Below are positions 1-7,097 of a DNA stretch of 10,376 nucleotides, piece after piece. The notes below the pieces were generated by a model. The model was not told where the DNA came from. It saw nothing but the letters and a program-made list of their open reading frames with translations, and ran no database searches. The translations under genes were made by a program, and so were the position numbers. Every line of letters begins with the position of its first letter. Position 1 is the first letter of the stretch. Origin of the DNA: a bacterium. Its GTDB lineage: Bacteria; Ratteibacteria; UBA8468. The DNA lies in contig DAOWFY010000108.1 of the NCBI GenBank assembly GCA_030637775.1, positions 1-10,376 of the forward strand, written 5' to 3'.

Positions 1-960
1 CCCACTTGAATGCGGGCAAGGCGTACGTGTACTATGGTTCATCTTCCGGTCTTTCATCAGTGGCTGACTGGACCTCCTCTGGTGATGACCAGCAGGATGC
101 CTGCTTCGGCTCCAGTGTAGCCACGGCCGGGGATGTAAATAAGGATGGTTACTCAGATGTGATTGTGGGAGCAAGCCACTTTGATAGCGCCTCCCACTTA
201 AATGCGGGCAAGGCATATGTCTACTATGGTTCCTCCTCCGGTCTTTCATCAATGGCTAACTGGGACTCCGTTGGTGACGACCGGGCGGATGTCAACTTCG
301 GCTCCAGTGTAGCCACGGCAGGAGATGTAAATAGGGACGGCTACTCCGATGTCATTGTAGGAGCAGAAGATTTTGATACCACCAATACAGAGGCGGGCAA
401 GGCGTACGTGTACTATGGTTCATCTTCCGGTCTTTCATCAGTGGCTGACTGGGACTCTGTTGGCGATGACCAAGCAAGTGCCTACTTCGGTTACAGTGTT
501 TCTACGGCAGGAGATGTGAACAAAGACGGTTACTCAGATGTGATTGTGGGAGCAAGCCACTTTGATAGCGCCTCCCACTTGAATGCGGGCAAGGCGTACG
601 TGTACTATGGTTCATCTTCCGGTCTTTCATCAGTGGCTGACTGGACCTCCTCTGGCGATGACCAGGCGGATGCCTATTTTGGCTACAGTGTGGCAACAGC
701 AGGGGATGTGAACGGAGACGGTTACTCCGATGTGATTGTGGGAGCAAAGGCATATGTCTACTATGGTTCCTCTTCCGGTCTTTCATCAGTGGCTGACTGG
801 AACTCTGTTGGCGATGACCAGGCGAATACCTACTTCGGCTTCAGTGTTTCTACAGCAGGGGATGTGAACGGAGACGGTTACTCCGATGTGATTGTGGGAG
901 CATACGGTTTTGATACCGCCACCGCCTCAAATGAGGGCAAGGCATACATCTATTATGGTT
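1..960 (+). repeat. Tandem FG-GAP coding repeats, near-identical at DNA level
   Basis: Five tandem units can be aligned on the GAT codon that opens DVNxDGYSD, at 132, 324, 513, 705 and 861. Spacings are 192, 189, 192 and 156 nt. The last interval is 36 nt shorter than its neighbours because the loop between VIVGA and KAYVYYG is missing there. Conservation is at nucleotide level: 1-92 and 574-665 differ at one base (T83 versus C656), and 147-199 equals 528-580 exactly (53 nt). Such identity indicates recent duplication or gene conversion inside the gene, not ancient repeats held only by protein selection. Confidence 0.9.
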
Positions 961-2231
961 CGCCACTATACCCACCCAGGAATGTGAAACTTCGGGTAAG
1001 GGATAAAGCAATTGATGTCACCTGGGAACACAACCCGGGCAATCCTTATCCTGTAGATAAATATAAAATTTATTATGATACCTCCTCCGGATGGCCCTAT
1101 GCCTATTCGCTTGAGGTGGACTATTCCTACAACTGGGCAGAACTTACCGACCTTACCAATACCGATACTTACTTCGTCTCAATGACGGCAGTGGTAAGTG
1201 GGGTAGAGAGCGATATCTCTTATGAGCAAGTGGTAAATCCAGGCCCGGCAGATACCACCGTTTACTGCAATATCACCGGGGGCACCACAAGCAGCGCCTA
1301 CATGATGATTTCCACTCCGGTAGAGCCAGAGGATACCTCTATCAGTGCCGTTTTCGAGGACGATCTTGGTCCTTACGATAATACCCAATGGCGAGGCTTT
1401 CACTGGCAAGCGGGTGATGAGGCGTATGAGGAGATAACCTCAACGACCAATATTGGTGGCCATGAAGGTCGAGTACCTGTAGTTGGATATTCCGGCTGGC
1501 TGATCAGCCGCAATGATGTCACCATCGATGTTACCGGCTGCAGATACGACCACAATAATACCCGGGACCATAAAATTCACTTACAGCCAGGCTGGAACCA
1601 GATTGGCTGCCCCTTTAACTTCAGAGTAGCCTGGAGCGATGTTGAAGTCACCGCTAAGGGATATTCTATATACAGCGCTGATGATTCTACCAATCCCCTC
1701 TGCGGCGATATTGCCTGGGGCTGGTATGATGGTGCATATTGCCAGGTCGTAAATCTTGCGCCAACCCATGGCTGCTTTGTCTATAATAAAATCTCCGATC
1801 ACATCACCCTTGTCGTCCCGCATATAGAAGCAGAAGTTTCTGGAGAAGACTATACTACAAGCCAACTTAAGACCGATTATAATCTCAAGAGCGTCCCCTC
1901 TTACAGAGAAGGAGAGGAGCCCTGGAAATCACCTCCAGATCCACCCGCTGTACTTTTAGGAGAAACTTCCAATATTTCTGGTGGAGGTGGTGGTGGTTGC
2001 TTCATCGCCACCGCCGCCTTTGGCACGCCTATGGCAGAAGAGATTAGGGTATTGAAAGAATTCAGAGATAAACATTTATTCACCAATCCTTTAGGGAGGG
2101 CCTTTATTAAACTTTACTATCGGAATTCTCCTCCGATTGCTGACTTTATCAGGAATAAACCTATTCTAAGGGCGATCGCGAGAGTTAACCTTAAACCTTT
2201 AATCTGGCTTAGCCGGTTGGTGACAAATTAG
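1..2231 (+). CDS. FG-GAP repeat surface/secreted protein with FN3-like domain and CFI-box C-terminus, 5'-truncated
   Basis: This is the 3' part of a large extracellular protein; the frame is open at the window edge. A TTG at position 6 lies inside a repeat (the same SASHLNAGK context recurs at 571-592), so it is not the true start. Counting from that TTG, residues 1-320 are five FG-GAP repeats, each with a DVNxDGYSD calcium loop followed by VIVGA and YYGSSSGLSS. This family folds as an integrin-alpha-like beta-propeller. Residues about 323-411 resemble a fibronectin type III domain (PPRNVKLRV, AIDVTWEH). Residues about 415-620 are a beta-rich, Trp/Gly-rich region with LQPGWNQIGCPF, not recognised further. 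A Gly run (about 659-664) leads into CFIATAAFGTPM (C665) and a basic, amphipathic tail ending LSRLVTN. From memory this matches the CFI-box C-terminal domain of putative surface proteins. The likely role is adhesion or cell-surface binding; the ligand cannot be told. The signal peptide lies outside the window. Confidence 0.85.
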   Translation, partial: HLNAGKAYVYYGSSSGLSSVADWTSSGDDQQDACFGSSVATAGDVNKDGYSDVIVGASHFDSASHLNAGKAYVYYGSSSGLSSMANWDSVGDDRADVNFGSSVATAGDVNRDGYSDVIVGAEDFDTTNTEAGKAYVYYGSSSGLSSVADWDSVGDDQASAYFGYSVSTAGDVNKDGYSDVIVGASHFDSASHLNAGKAYVYYGSSSGLSSVADWTSSGDDQADAYFGYSVATAGDVNGDGYSDVIVGAKAYVYYGSSSGLSSVADWNSVGDDQANTYFGFSVSTAGDVNGDGYSDVIVGAYGFDTATASNEGKAYIYYGSPLYPPRNVKLRVRDKAIDVTWEHNPGNPYPVDKYKIYYDTSSGWPYAYSLEVDYSYNWAELTDLTNTDTYFVSMTAVVSGVESDISYEQVVNPGPADTTVYCNITGGTTSSAYMMISTPVEPEDTSISAVFEDDLGPYDNTQWRGFHWQAGDEAYEEITSTTNIGGHEGRVPVVGYSGWLISRNDVTIDVTGCRYDHNNTRDHKIHLQPGWNQIGCPFNFRVAWSDVEVTAKGYSIYSADDSTNPLCGDIAWGWYDGAYCQVVNLAPTHGCFVYNKISDHITLVVPHIEAEVSGEDYTTSQLKTDYNLKSVPSYREGEEPWKSPPDPPAVLLGETSNISGGGGGGCFIATAAFGTPMAEEIRVLKEFRDKHLFTNPLGRAFIKLYYRNSPPIADFIRNKPILRAIARVNLKPLIWLSRLVTN

Positions 2232-2249
2232 CGAGGCTAAAAGCCTCGC
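2231..2249. repeat. Perfect hairpin right at the stop codon
   Basis: GCGAGGCT, AAA, AGCCTCGC form an 8-bp perfect stem with a 3-nt loop. Its first base is the last base of the preceding TAG stop. It could protect the mRNA 3' end or be one arm of a small palindromic repeat. It lacks a downstream T tract, so it is not called a terminator. Confidence 0.75.
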
Positions 2250-2274
2250 ACTACATTTGAGTCTATGTAGTGCG
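2246..2274. repeat. Second hairpin, overlapping and competing with the first
   Basis: TCGCACTACAT (2246-2256) and ATGTAGTGCGA (2265-2275) form an 11-bp perfect inverted repeat around an 8-nt loop. The left arm shares TCGC (2246-2249) with the right arm of the hairpin at 2231-2249, so in RNA or single-stranded DNA the two structures exclude each other in part. The arrangement resembles REP-like or MITE-like palindromic units. Confidence 0.7.
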
Positions 2275-2364
2275 AACCTGTTGCTACAAGCTTAACCTGA
2301 AAGACTAATTACGCATATTGCTACTAAAGTTAGCGTATAGCATAGTGTCGCAGTTCAGGTTCGC
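2272..2364. repeat. Possible palindromic element bounded by GCGAACCTG / CAGGTTCGC
   Basis: A 9-bp perfect inverted repeat, GCGAACCTG (2272-2280) and CAGGTTCGC (2356-2364), encloses about 75 nt. Inside it, AACCTGAA (2294-2301) is an alternative perfect partner for TTCAGGTT (2354-2361), so the right arm can pair with either of two left arms. No gene or open frame of note lies inside. It may be a non-autonomous mobile element or a structured RNA. No transposase or clear target-site duplication is visible. Confidence 0.45.
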
Positions 2365-2367
2365 TAA

Positions 2368-2402
2368 AGGAGTAATCTTTTTAAGGTTGCTCCTATTTTT
2401 TT
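2368..2402 (+). terminator. Intrinsic terminator after the FG-GAP gene
   Basis: AGGAGTAA (2368-2375) pairs with TTGCTCCT (2387-2394) over 8 bp, counting one G-U pair, with an 11-nt loop. The stem is followed by A and seven T (2396-2402). This is a standard rho-independent layout, although the stem is only moderately GC-rich. It would separate the surface-protein gene from the operon downstream. Confidence 0.65.
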
Positions 2403-2429
2403 GACCAACTCTACCTTTTTTGCTATACT
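2401..2429 (+). promoter_or_regulatory. Strong sigma70-type promoter with extended -10
   Basis: TTGACC at 2401-2406 (-35) and TATACT at 2424-2429 (-10) are separated by 17 nt, and TGC directly before the -10 gives the extended -10 TGn motif. Start of transcription is expected near 2435-2438, on or within 3 nt of the ATG at 2438. The first two T of the -35 box belong to the terminator T tract. This is the only convincing promoter seen for the nine-gene operon. Confidence 0.7.
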
Positions 2430-2437
2430 AAAGGGAA

Positions 2438-3328
2438 ATGATGGATAGAACCAAGGAGTTAGAAAAGGAAAACCAGAGGTTGAAAAGAAGGAATGAACTT
2501 CTGGGTAAGGTTATCCAGCGGCTGAACTCTACCCTCCAATTACCGGTGGTGATGGAGTATGTGATTGGGGAGGTAACCAAAACCATCAAAGCGGTAACCA
2601 GCACCATTTATACCATTGCCAAGGATGGGAAGATTGAGTTTTCCTATATCTATGGGGCAAAGGAAGAGATAAAAAAGAGACTGCAGAAGATGCGATTGGA
2701 ACCCGGCCAGGGGATTGAGGGCAAGGTAATAAAGACGGGTCAATCTTACATTTCTCTGGATACTCAGGATGATCGCGATTTCTATAAAGGGATCGATAAA
2801 GAGATCGGGTTTAAAACCAAATCGCTTATCTGTGTTCCCCTAAAGGTTAAGGATGGGATTATTGGTGCTCTTCAGGTGATTAATAAGGAAGGCGAGGATG
2901 AGAAATTTAATCAAGATGATGTTGAATTATTGGAGGAGATTGCCAGCCATGCCGCATTAGCCATCAGGAATGCTCAATTGTACCAAGAGGTAGAAAATTG
3001 GCGGGAGTTTAATGAGGCGATTATCGAGAGTATCAATGAGGGGGTTTTTGTTGTTGACCGGGCGCTAAAGGTTATTACGGGAAACAATGGCTTAGAGGAG
3101 CTGAGCGGTGGGCTCTATACCAAGGAATATTTGAAAGGAAGGGAAGCCCGGGAAATCTTTCCTTATTTAAATTTAGAGTCTGTATACAGGGAAGTTTTTC
3201 AAAGCGGGAAGGTCTTCCAGCAGTCAAGTACCGGAGGAAGGCTTCTCAATTTTAAGTTCATTCCCCGCAAGAGCAAAAATGGAGAGGTAGAGGAGATTAT
3301 CGTCCTGGTAAATAGGGCCTCAGAATAA
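2438..3328 (+). CDS. GAF-PAS sensor protein without an output domain
   Basis: This 296-residue soluble protein is probably a cytoplasmic sensor or scaffold and is the first gene of the operon. Residues 1-28 are a charged, coiled-coil-like helix (KELEKENQRLKRR). Residues about 30-178 form a GAF domain with the typical core GFKTKSLICVPLKVKDG followed by ALQVINK. Residues about 190-296 look like a PAS domain (AIIESINEGVFVVDRALKV). There is no kinase, receiver, GGDEF or DNA-binding domain, so any output must go through a partner protein, plausibly the products encoded downstream. The ligand is unknown. Two in-frame ATGs (2438 and 2441) stand at the start; the promoter prediction leaves no room for a leader, so AAAGGG at 2430-2435 is probably not transcribed. 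The stop overlaps the next ATG by one base (TAATG). Confidence 0.8.
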   Translation: MMDRTKELEKENQRLKRRNELLGKVIQRLNSTLQLPVVMEYVIGEVTKTIKAVTSTIYTIAKDGKIEFSYIYGAKEEIKKRLQKMRLEPGQGIEGKVIKTGQSYISLDTQDDRDFYKGIDKEIGFKTKSLICVPLKVKDGIIGALQVINKEGEDEKFNQDDVELLEEIASHAALAIRNAQLYQEVENWREFNEAIIESINEGVFVVDRALKVITGNNGLEELSGGLYTKEYLKGREAREIFPYLNLESVYREVFQSGKVFQQSSTGGRLLNFKFIPRKSKNGEVEEIIVLVNRASE

Positions 3329-5046
3329 TGGCGCTATATCAAAAACAAAAAACCCTTACCGATATCCTGGAGGAAGAGGGTCTTTTAAACAAAAAACAGA
3401 TTGAGGAATTAACCGAGGAGACCCTCCGTAAGAAAAGAAAAAAGGGAGAACTGTTCAAGACTTTAGTGCAGAAGTATGGACTGAAAGAGGAAGATCTCGC
3501 TTACTCCCTGGCCAAGCAGTTTGGTTGCCCCTATTTCGATCTTAAGAAGCATAAGGAAAAACCTGAGGCCGAACTCTTAAAGAAGATACCAAAATCCTGG
3601 GCGAAACGTCATCTTGCCCTTCCCCTGAAAGTTGAGAATAATGAGCTTACTATAACCATGGCCGATCCCACCAATATTTTGGTCCTGGATGAATTAGCGG
3701 TCAGAACAGGAATGAAGATTCAGAAGGTGGTAAGTACCTCTTCAGATATTTTAGAGGCCATTGAGACTTTCTATTTAGGAAAGAGTGCGGTTGACATCGG
3801 CGAGGTTATGGAGGAAATCGATGCCCGCTATCTCCAGGTGGAAAAAATCGAGATCGAGGATAAGGATGTTACCGAGGAGAGTGCCCCGATCGTCAAATTA
3901 GTAAATAGCTTTATCGCTGAGGCCAGGAAAAGAGGGGCCAGTGATGTTCATATTGAGCCCACAGAGACGGGAATGATTGTTCGCTATCGCATCGATGGAA
4001 TTCTAAAGGATATCTATAATATCCCCAAGCATGCCCAGAATGCACTTATCAGCCGGGTTAAGATTATGACCGATTTAGATATTGCCGAGCACCGCCGACC
4101 CCAGGATGGGAGAATTAACTTCAAAAAGTATGGCAATTTGGATATTGATCTTAGGGTAGGTATCAGTCCTATGCTTTACGGAGAAAAGATTGTGATGAGA
4201 ATTCTGGATAAGGCAGTAAGCATTATGAATCTGGATCGCATGGGTTTTTCCCAGGATAATTTGGAGAGGTACCGGGCGATGATCCACAAACCTTACGGAA
4301 TGATTCTTCATGTGGGACCAACAGGAAGCGGCAAAACCACCACACTCTATTCAGCATTAAGTGAGATAAATTCCCGGGATGTCAACATTCAAACTGCCGA
4401 AGATCCGGTCGAGTATACCCTTTCCGGCATCAATCAACTTCAGGTCCGGTCAAATATCGGGGTTACCTTTGCCAGTGCTCTGCGCTCCTTTCTCCGACAG
4501 GACCCCGACATCATCATGGTCGGGGAGATCAGGGATTTCGAGACAGCCCAGATTGCCGTTGAGGCTGCGCTCACCGGCCATTTAGTCTTTTCCACTCTTC
4601 ATACCAATGATGCGGCGGGAACGGTGGTTCGGCTCCTGGATATGGGGATCGAGCCCTTTTTGGCTGCATCTTCAATCCTCTGTGTCGTTGCCCAGAGGTT
4701 GGTAAGAAGAATCTGTGAGAGTTGTAAGGTCAGCTATCTCGCGACCAAAGAGGAACTGGCAGGTTTGGGTTTGACAATCAAGGAAGATAAGATAAAACTT
4801 TACAAAGGAAAGGGCTGCCCTGACTGTGATGGAACCGGCTATAAGGGTCGTTTAGGCATCCATGAGGTTTTAACAATGAATGAGGAACTCAAAAACCTTA
4901 TCCTGAAAAGAGCCTCCAGTGATGAGATCAAGGAGGAGGCAATGAGGTCCGGGATGAAAAGTCTCTATGAGGATGCTTTGGTTAAAATGGCTTCAGGCAT
5001 CACCACCCCCCAGGAGGTAATGAGGGTCACGATGGAGGCCGTTTAA
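3328..5046 (+). CDS. GspE/PilB-family type II secretion / type IV pilus assembly ATPase
   Basis: This is a 572-residue hexameric secretion-type ATPase, normal length for GspE/PilB/MshE. Residues about 1-150 are an N-terminal GspE/MshEN-like domain (LTDILEEEGLLNKKQIEEL). I do not see the usual RLG start of a cyclic-di-GMP-binding MshEN motif, so nucleotide binding there is doubtful. The ATPase core carries Walker A GPTGSGKT (330-337), the Asp box TAEDPVEY (356-363), Walker B DPDIIMVGEIRD (392-403) and the His box GHLVFSTLHTND (417-428). A zinc-type tetracysteine site is present at C463/C466 and C497/C500. All catalytic elements are intact. It would drive assembly of a pilus or pseudopilus from the inner membrane, but no platform protein (GspF/PilC), pilin or secretin gene lies in this window. 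The start overlaps the upstream stop by one base; a weak AGGG lies at 3314-3317. Confidence 0.93.
   Translation: MALYQKQKTLTDILEEEGLLNKKQIEELTEETLRKKRKKGELFKTLVQKYGLKEEDLAYSLAKQFGCPYFDLKKHKEKPEAELLKKIPKSWAKRHLALPLKVENNELTITMADPTNILVLDELAVRTGMKIQKVVSTSSDILEAIETFYLGKSAVDIGEVMEEIDARYLQVEKIEIEDKDVTEESAPIVKLVNSFIAEARKRGASDVHIEPTETGMIVRYRIDGILKDIYNIPKHAQNALISRVKIMTDLDIAEHRRPQDGRINFKKYGNLDIDLRVGISPMLYGEKIVMRILDKAVSIMNLDRMGFSQDNLERYRAMIHKPYGMILHVGPTGSGKTTTLYSALSEINSRDVNIQTAEDPVEYTLSGINQLQVRSNIGVTFASALRSFLRQDPDIIMVGEIRDFETAQIAVEAALTGHLVFSTLHTNDAAGTVVRLLDMGIEPFLAASSILCVVAQRLVRRICESCKVSYLATKEELAGLGLTIKEDKIKLYKGKGCPDCDGTGYKGRLGIHEVLTMNEELKNLILKRASSDEIKEEAMRSGMKSLYEDALVKMASGITTPQEVMRVTMEAV
5034..5038 (+). 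promoter_or_regulatory. Ribosome binding site of the GAF-PP2C gene
   Basis: GGAGG at 5034-5038 lies inside the last codons of the ATPase gene, 10 nt before the ATG at 5049. It supports that start and gives this gene its own strong initiation signal despite a gap of only two bases. Confidence 0.65.
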
Positions 5047-5048
5047 CT

Positions 5049-6353
5049 ATGGAAGAAGTGAAAGAACTGAAATCCTTGAAAAAAAGGCTGGCCAATCTTT
5101 CCAGCATCATCAAGGTGAATGAGATTATTAATTCCACCCTGAACCTCAAGGAGTTGTTGGCAACAATTATGGAAATTTCCCAAGAGGTGATGAGGGTAGA
5201 GGCTGCCTCTTTGATGCTCAAGGATGAAAAGACAGGAGAATTGATCTACGAAGTTGCTTTAGGAGAGAAGGGTGAAGAGATCAAGGAAAGGTTCAGATTA
5301 AAGAAAGGCCAGGGAATTGCCGGCTGGGTTGCGGAAAAGGAGAAACCCCTTTTGGTCCCTGATGTTAGAGAGAATCCTCGTTTTGACAATCGCATCGATC
5401 AAGCCACTGGATTTAAGACAAGATCTATTTTGGCTGTCCCGATGAAGGTGAAGGGGAAGCTCATTGGTGTTTTGGAGGCAATTAACCCTCTAAAAGAGCC
5501 TTTTGGAGAGGAGGAGATAGAGCTTTTTACGACTTTTGCTAACCAGGCGGGGATTGCCATTGAGAATGCTCGTCTCCATCAGTTTCTTTTAGATAAGCAA
5601 AGGGTGGAGGAGGAGTTGCGTATCGCCAGATTAATTCAGAAGAATATCCTTCCCAAAAAATATCCAATAGTGAAAGGAACCGAATTCTGGGCACGAAATA
5701 TCCCCGCTGAAGGAATCAGTGGGGACTTCTATGATTTTATTGAACTGTCCCCAGAGGAGATTGGTATTGTCATTGGCGATATCTGTGGAAAGGGCATCCC
5801 CGCAGCCCTGTCTATGGCCAAAACCATCGGTGATTTTCGTGTGGTGGCTTCCCTTCATAATCGGGTGGCTTCCCTTCCTGAAAAATTGAGCAGAACAATG
5901 ACCACGATGAATAACATCCTTGCCGAAGGAAGTACTTTGGGTCTATTCGCCACCCTTATCTATTCAGTTCTCAACACAAAGAAGGGAACTTTAACCTATG
6001 TCAATGCTGGCCATCCCCTCCCTCTAATCAGGCACCAGACGGCTGAGATAGAATTGCTGAATGGCAAAAAAGGGTTGCCGTTAGGGATTTTTTCCGGTCT
6101 TTCTTTCGAAGAAGAAGAAATCAAATTGAAGGAAGGGGATCTTCTCCTTCTCTATACCGATGGATTGGTTGAGGCAAGAGGAAAGGAGGGGAGAAGATTT
6201 TCTACGGAGATACTCTATAAATTAGTAAAGGAAGGTCCGAATGATGCCGCCGGTCTGGGGGAGGAGATAGTTCAGAAAATAAAACTCCTCTCACTTGGTA
6301 AACCACCCTCCGATGACCTCACCGTAGTGACGATTAAGGTAAATAAACTGTGA
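5049..6353 (+). CDS. GAF-domain PP2C-type phosphatase (RsbU/SpoIIE-like)
   Basis: This 434-residue cytoplasmic Ser/Thr phosphatase is of the partner-switching type. Residues about 18-178 are a GAF sensory domain (GFKTRSILAVPMKVKG, then AINP). A helical linker at about 182-205 (EEELRIARLIQKNILPKKYP) has the typical RsbU-type N-terminal signature. The SpoIIE/PP2C catalytic domain runs from about 213 to 434. Metal-binding acidic residues are visible: GDFYD (D226, D229), GDICGKG (D244), YTDGLVEA (D371) and SDDLTVV (D422, D423), so it should be active. In this family the substrate is a phosphorylated STAS protein; the obvious candidate is encoded two genes downstream (6759-7097), with the matching kinase between them. 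The GAF domain presumably gates the phosphatase; its ligand is unknown. The 3' end overlaps the next gene by 4 nt (GTGA). Confidence 0.92.
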   Translation: MEEVKELKSLKKRLANLSSIIKVNEIINSTLNLKELLATIMEISQEVMRVEAASLMLKDEKTGELIYEVALGEKGEEIKERFRLKKGQGIAGWVAEKEKPLLVPDVRENPRFDNRIDQATGFKTRSILAVPMKVKGKLIGVLEAINPLKEPFGEEEIELFTTFANQAGIAIENARLHQFLLDKQRVEEELRIARLIQKNILPKKYPIVKGTEFWARNIPAEGISGDFYDFIELSPEEIGIVIGDICGKGIPAALSMAKTIGDFRVVASLHNRVASLPEKLSRTMTTMNNILAEGSTLGLFATLIYSVLNTKKGTLTYVNAGHPLPLIRHQTAEIELLNGKKGLPLGIFSGLSFEEEEIKLKEGDLLLLYTDGLVEARGKEGRRFSTEILYKLVKEGPNDAAGLGEEIVQKIKLLSLGKPPSDDLTVVTIKVNKL

Positions 6354-6802
6354 AGAATATCCAGAATATCAGACTTTCCCTTCCCAGCCATCCAAGATTT
6401 TTAAGTGTCATCAGAATGGCTATTTCTCAGGTGGCCGGGGGAATGAGATTTGATGAAGAGGAGGTTAAAAATATAGCTTTAGCCGTTGACGAAGCTTGCA
6501 CTAACGTGATTAAATATGCCTATCAGAGTAAGCATAATAAGAAAATTATTTTAACGGCCACGGTTAAGAGGGATAGGCTGGTGGTAACCATCAGAGATTT
6601 TGGCAAAAAGTCCAATCCTGAAAGTTTTAAGCCTCGACCTTTAAAGAAGGTAAGACCAGGGGGATTGGGCCTTTACTTTATTAAGAAGATTATGGATGAG
6701 GTTAAGTATGATACCTCCTCTAAATTAGGCACAACGCTTCGGTTAATTAAATATAAAAATGAAAATAGAAGAAAGAAGAGAAAAGGATGTGGTTATCGTT
6801 GA
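6350..6802 (+). CDS. RsbW/SpoIIAB-like serine kinase (HATPase, anti-sigma-factor type)
   Basis: This 150-residue GHKL-fold protein starts with GTG inside a GTGA overlap with the phosphatase gene; AAGGT at 6336-6340 is a modest Shine-Dalgarno. The N box is EACTN (E48, N52) within IALAVDEACTNVIKYAY. The G1 box is RDFGK (D83, G85) and the G2 box GGLGL (104-108), as in RsbW and SpoIIAB. Proteins of this family phosphorylate a STAS partner, and when free they bind a sigma factor or another target. No sigma factor gene is present here, so the second partner is unknown. The last 15 or so residues are a Lys/Arg-rich tail (RRKKRKGCGYR) encoded by the 44 nt shared with the next gene. That tail goes beyond the typical family length and may be only a by-product of the overlap. 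Confidence 0.9.
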   Translation: MKNIQNIRLSLPSHPRFLSVIRMAISQVAGGMRFDEEEVKNIALAVDEACTNVIKYAYQSKHNKKIILTATVKRDRLVVTIRDFGKKSNPESFKPRPLKKVRPGGLGLYFIKKIMDEVKYDTSSKLGTTLRLIKYKNENRRKKRKGCGYR

Positions 6803-7097
6803 CCTTTCAGGAGAGGTTGACTTCTATAATTCCTCGAAAGTCAGGGAAAAATTCATCAATTTAGTCAAGCAGAAAAGAAAAGCAATATTAATAAACCTTG
6901 GTGAAGTAACCTATATTGATAGTTCTGGCCTGGCGACATTGATCGAACTAATGCAAAAGCTAAATGGATATGGCGGTAAATTAAAACTTACCGGGTTAAA
7001 CCAATCGGTCAGAAATATTTTTGAGGTTTCTAAATTAATAGATGTCTTCTCCATTTACGAGGAGGAAGAGGAGGCTTTAAAGACATATAACCGATGA
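6759..7097 (+). CDS. STAS-domain anti-sigma-factor antagonist (RsbV/SpoIIAA-like), possible MlaB equivalent
   Basis: This 112-residue protein is a single STAS domain with IVDLSGEVDFYNS (13-25) and the phosphoacceptor motif YIDSSGLATLI (52-62). S56 corresponds to the Ser phosphorylated by SpoIIAB/RsbW kinases. The start at 6759 lies 44 nt inside the kinase gene in another frame with no clear Shine-Dalgarno; it gives the normal STAS N-terminus, so translation is probably coupled. The stop overlaps the mlaE start by 4 nt (ATGA). In the classical view it is the switch between the kinase and phosphatase encoded just upstream. However, the proteobacterial Mla complex contains a STAS protein, MlaB, that binds the ATPase MlaF, and this gene sits directly before mlaE. 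A dual role as a phospho-regulated MlaB is plausible but inferred. The STAS fold and partner-switch assignment are much surer than the Mla link. Confidence 0.92.
   Translation: MKIEERREKDVVIVDLSGEVDFYNSSKVREKFINLVKQKRKAILINLGEVTYIDSSGLATLIELMQKLNGYGGKLKLTGLNQSVRNIFEVSKLIDVFSIYEEEEEALKTYNR

Noticed and set aside
502-786. Antisense open frame across the FG-GAP repeats
   Set aside because: It is a low-complexity, Arg/His/Ser/Pro-rich reading of the repeat DNA, with no ribosome site and no family features; the sense frame is clearly coding.
1-960. CRISPR-like or satellite array
   Set aside because: The units are about 156-192 nt, remain in one open frame and encode FG-GAP repeats; there are no short repeats with unique spacers.
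2231-2275. Terminator at the stop of the surface-protein gene
   Set aside because: Both hairpins are perfect, but no T tract follows; the better terminator is at 2368-2402.
3328-3780. Cyclic-di-GMP-binding MshEN domain in the ATPase
   Set aside because: The domain fits GspE N-terminal regions in general, but the characteristic RLG-type opening was not found, so binding is not claimed.
4379-4585. Sense-strand alternative frame inside the secretion ATPase
   Set aside because: It lies wholly within the Walker B and His-box region of an intact gene; its composition is that of a frame shadow.
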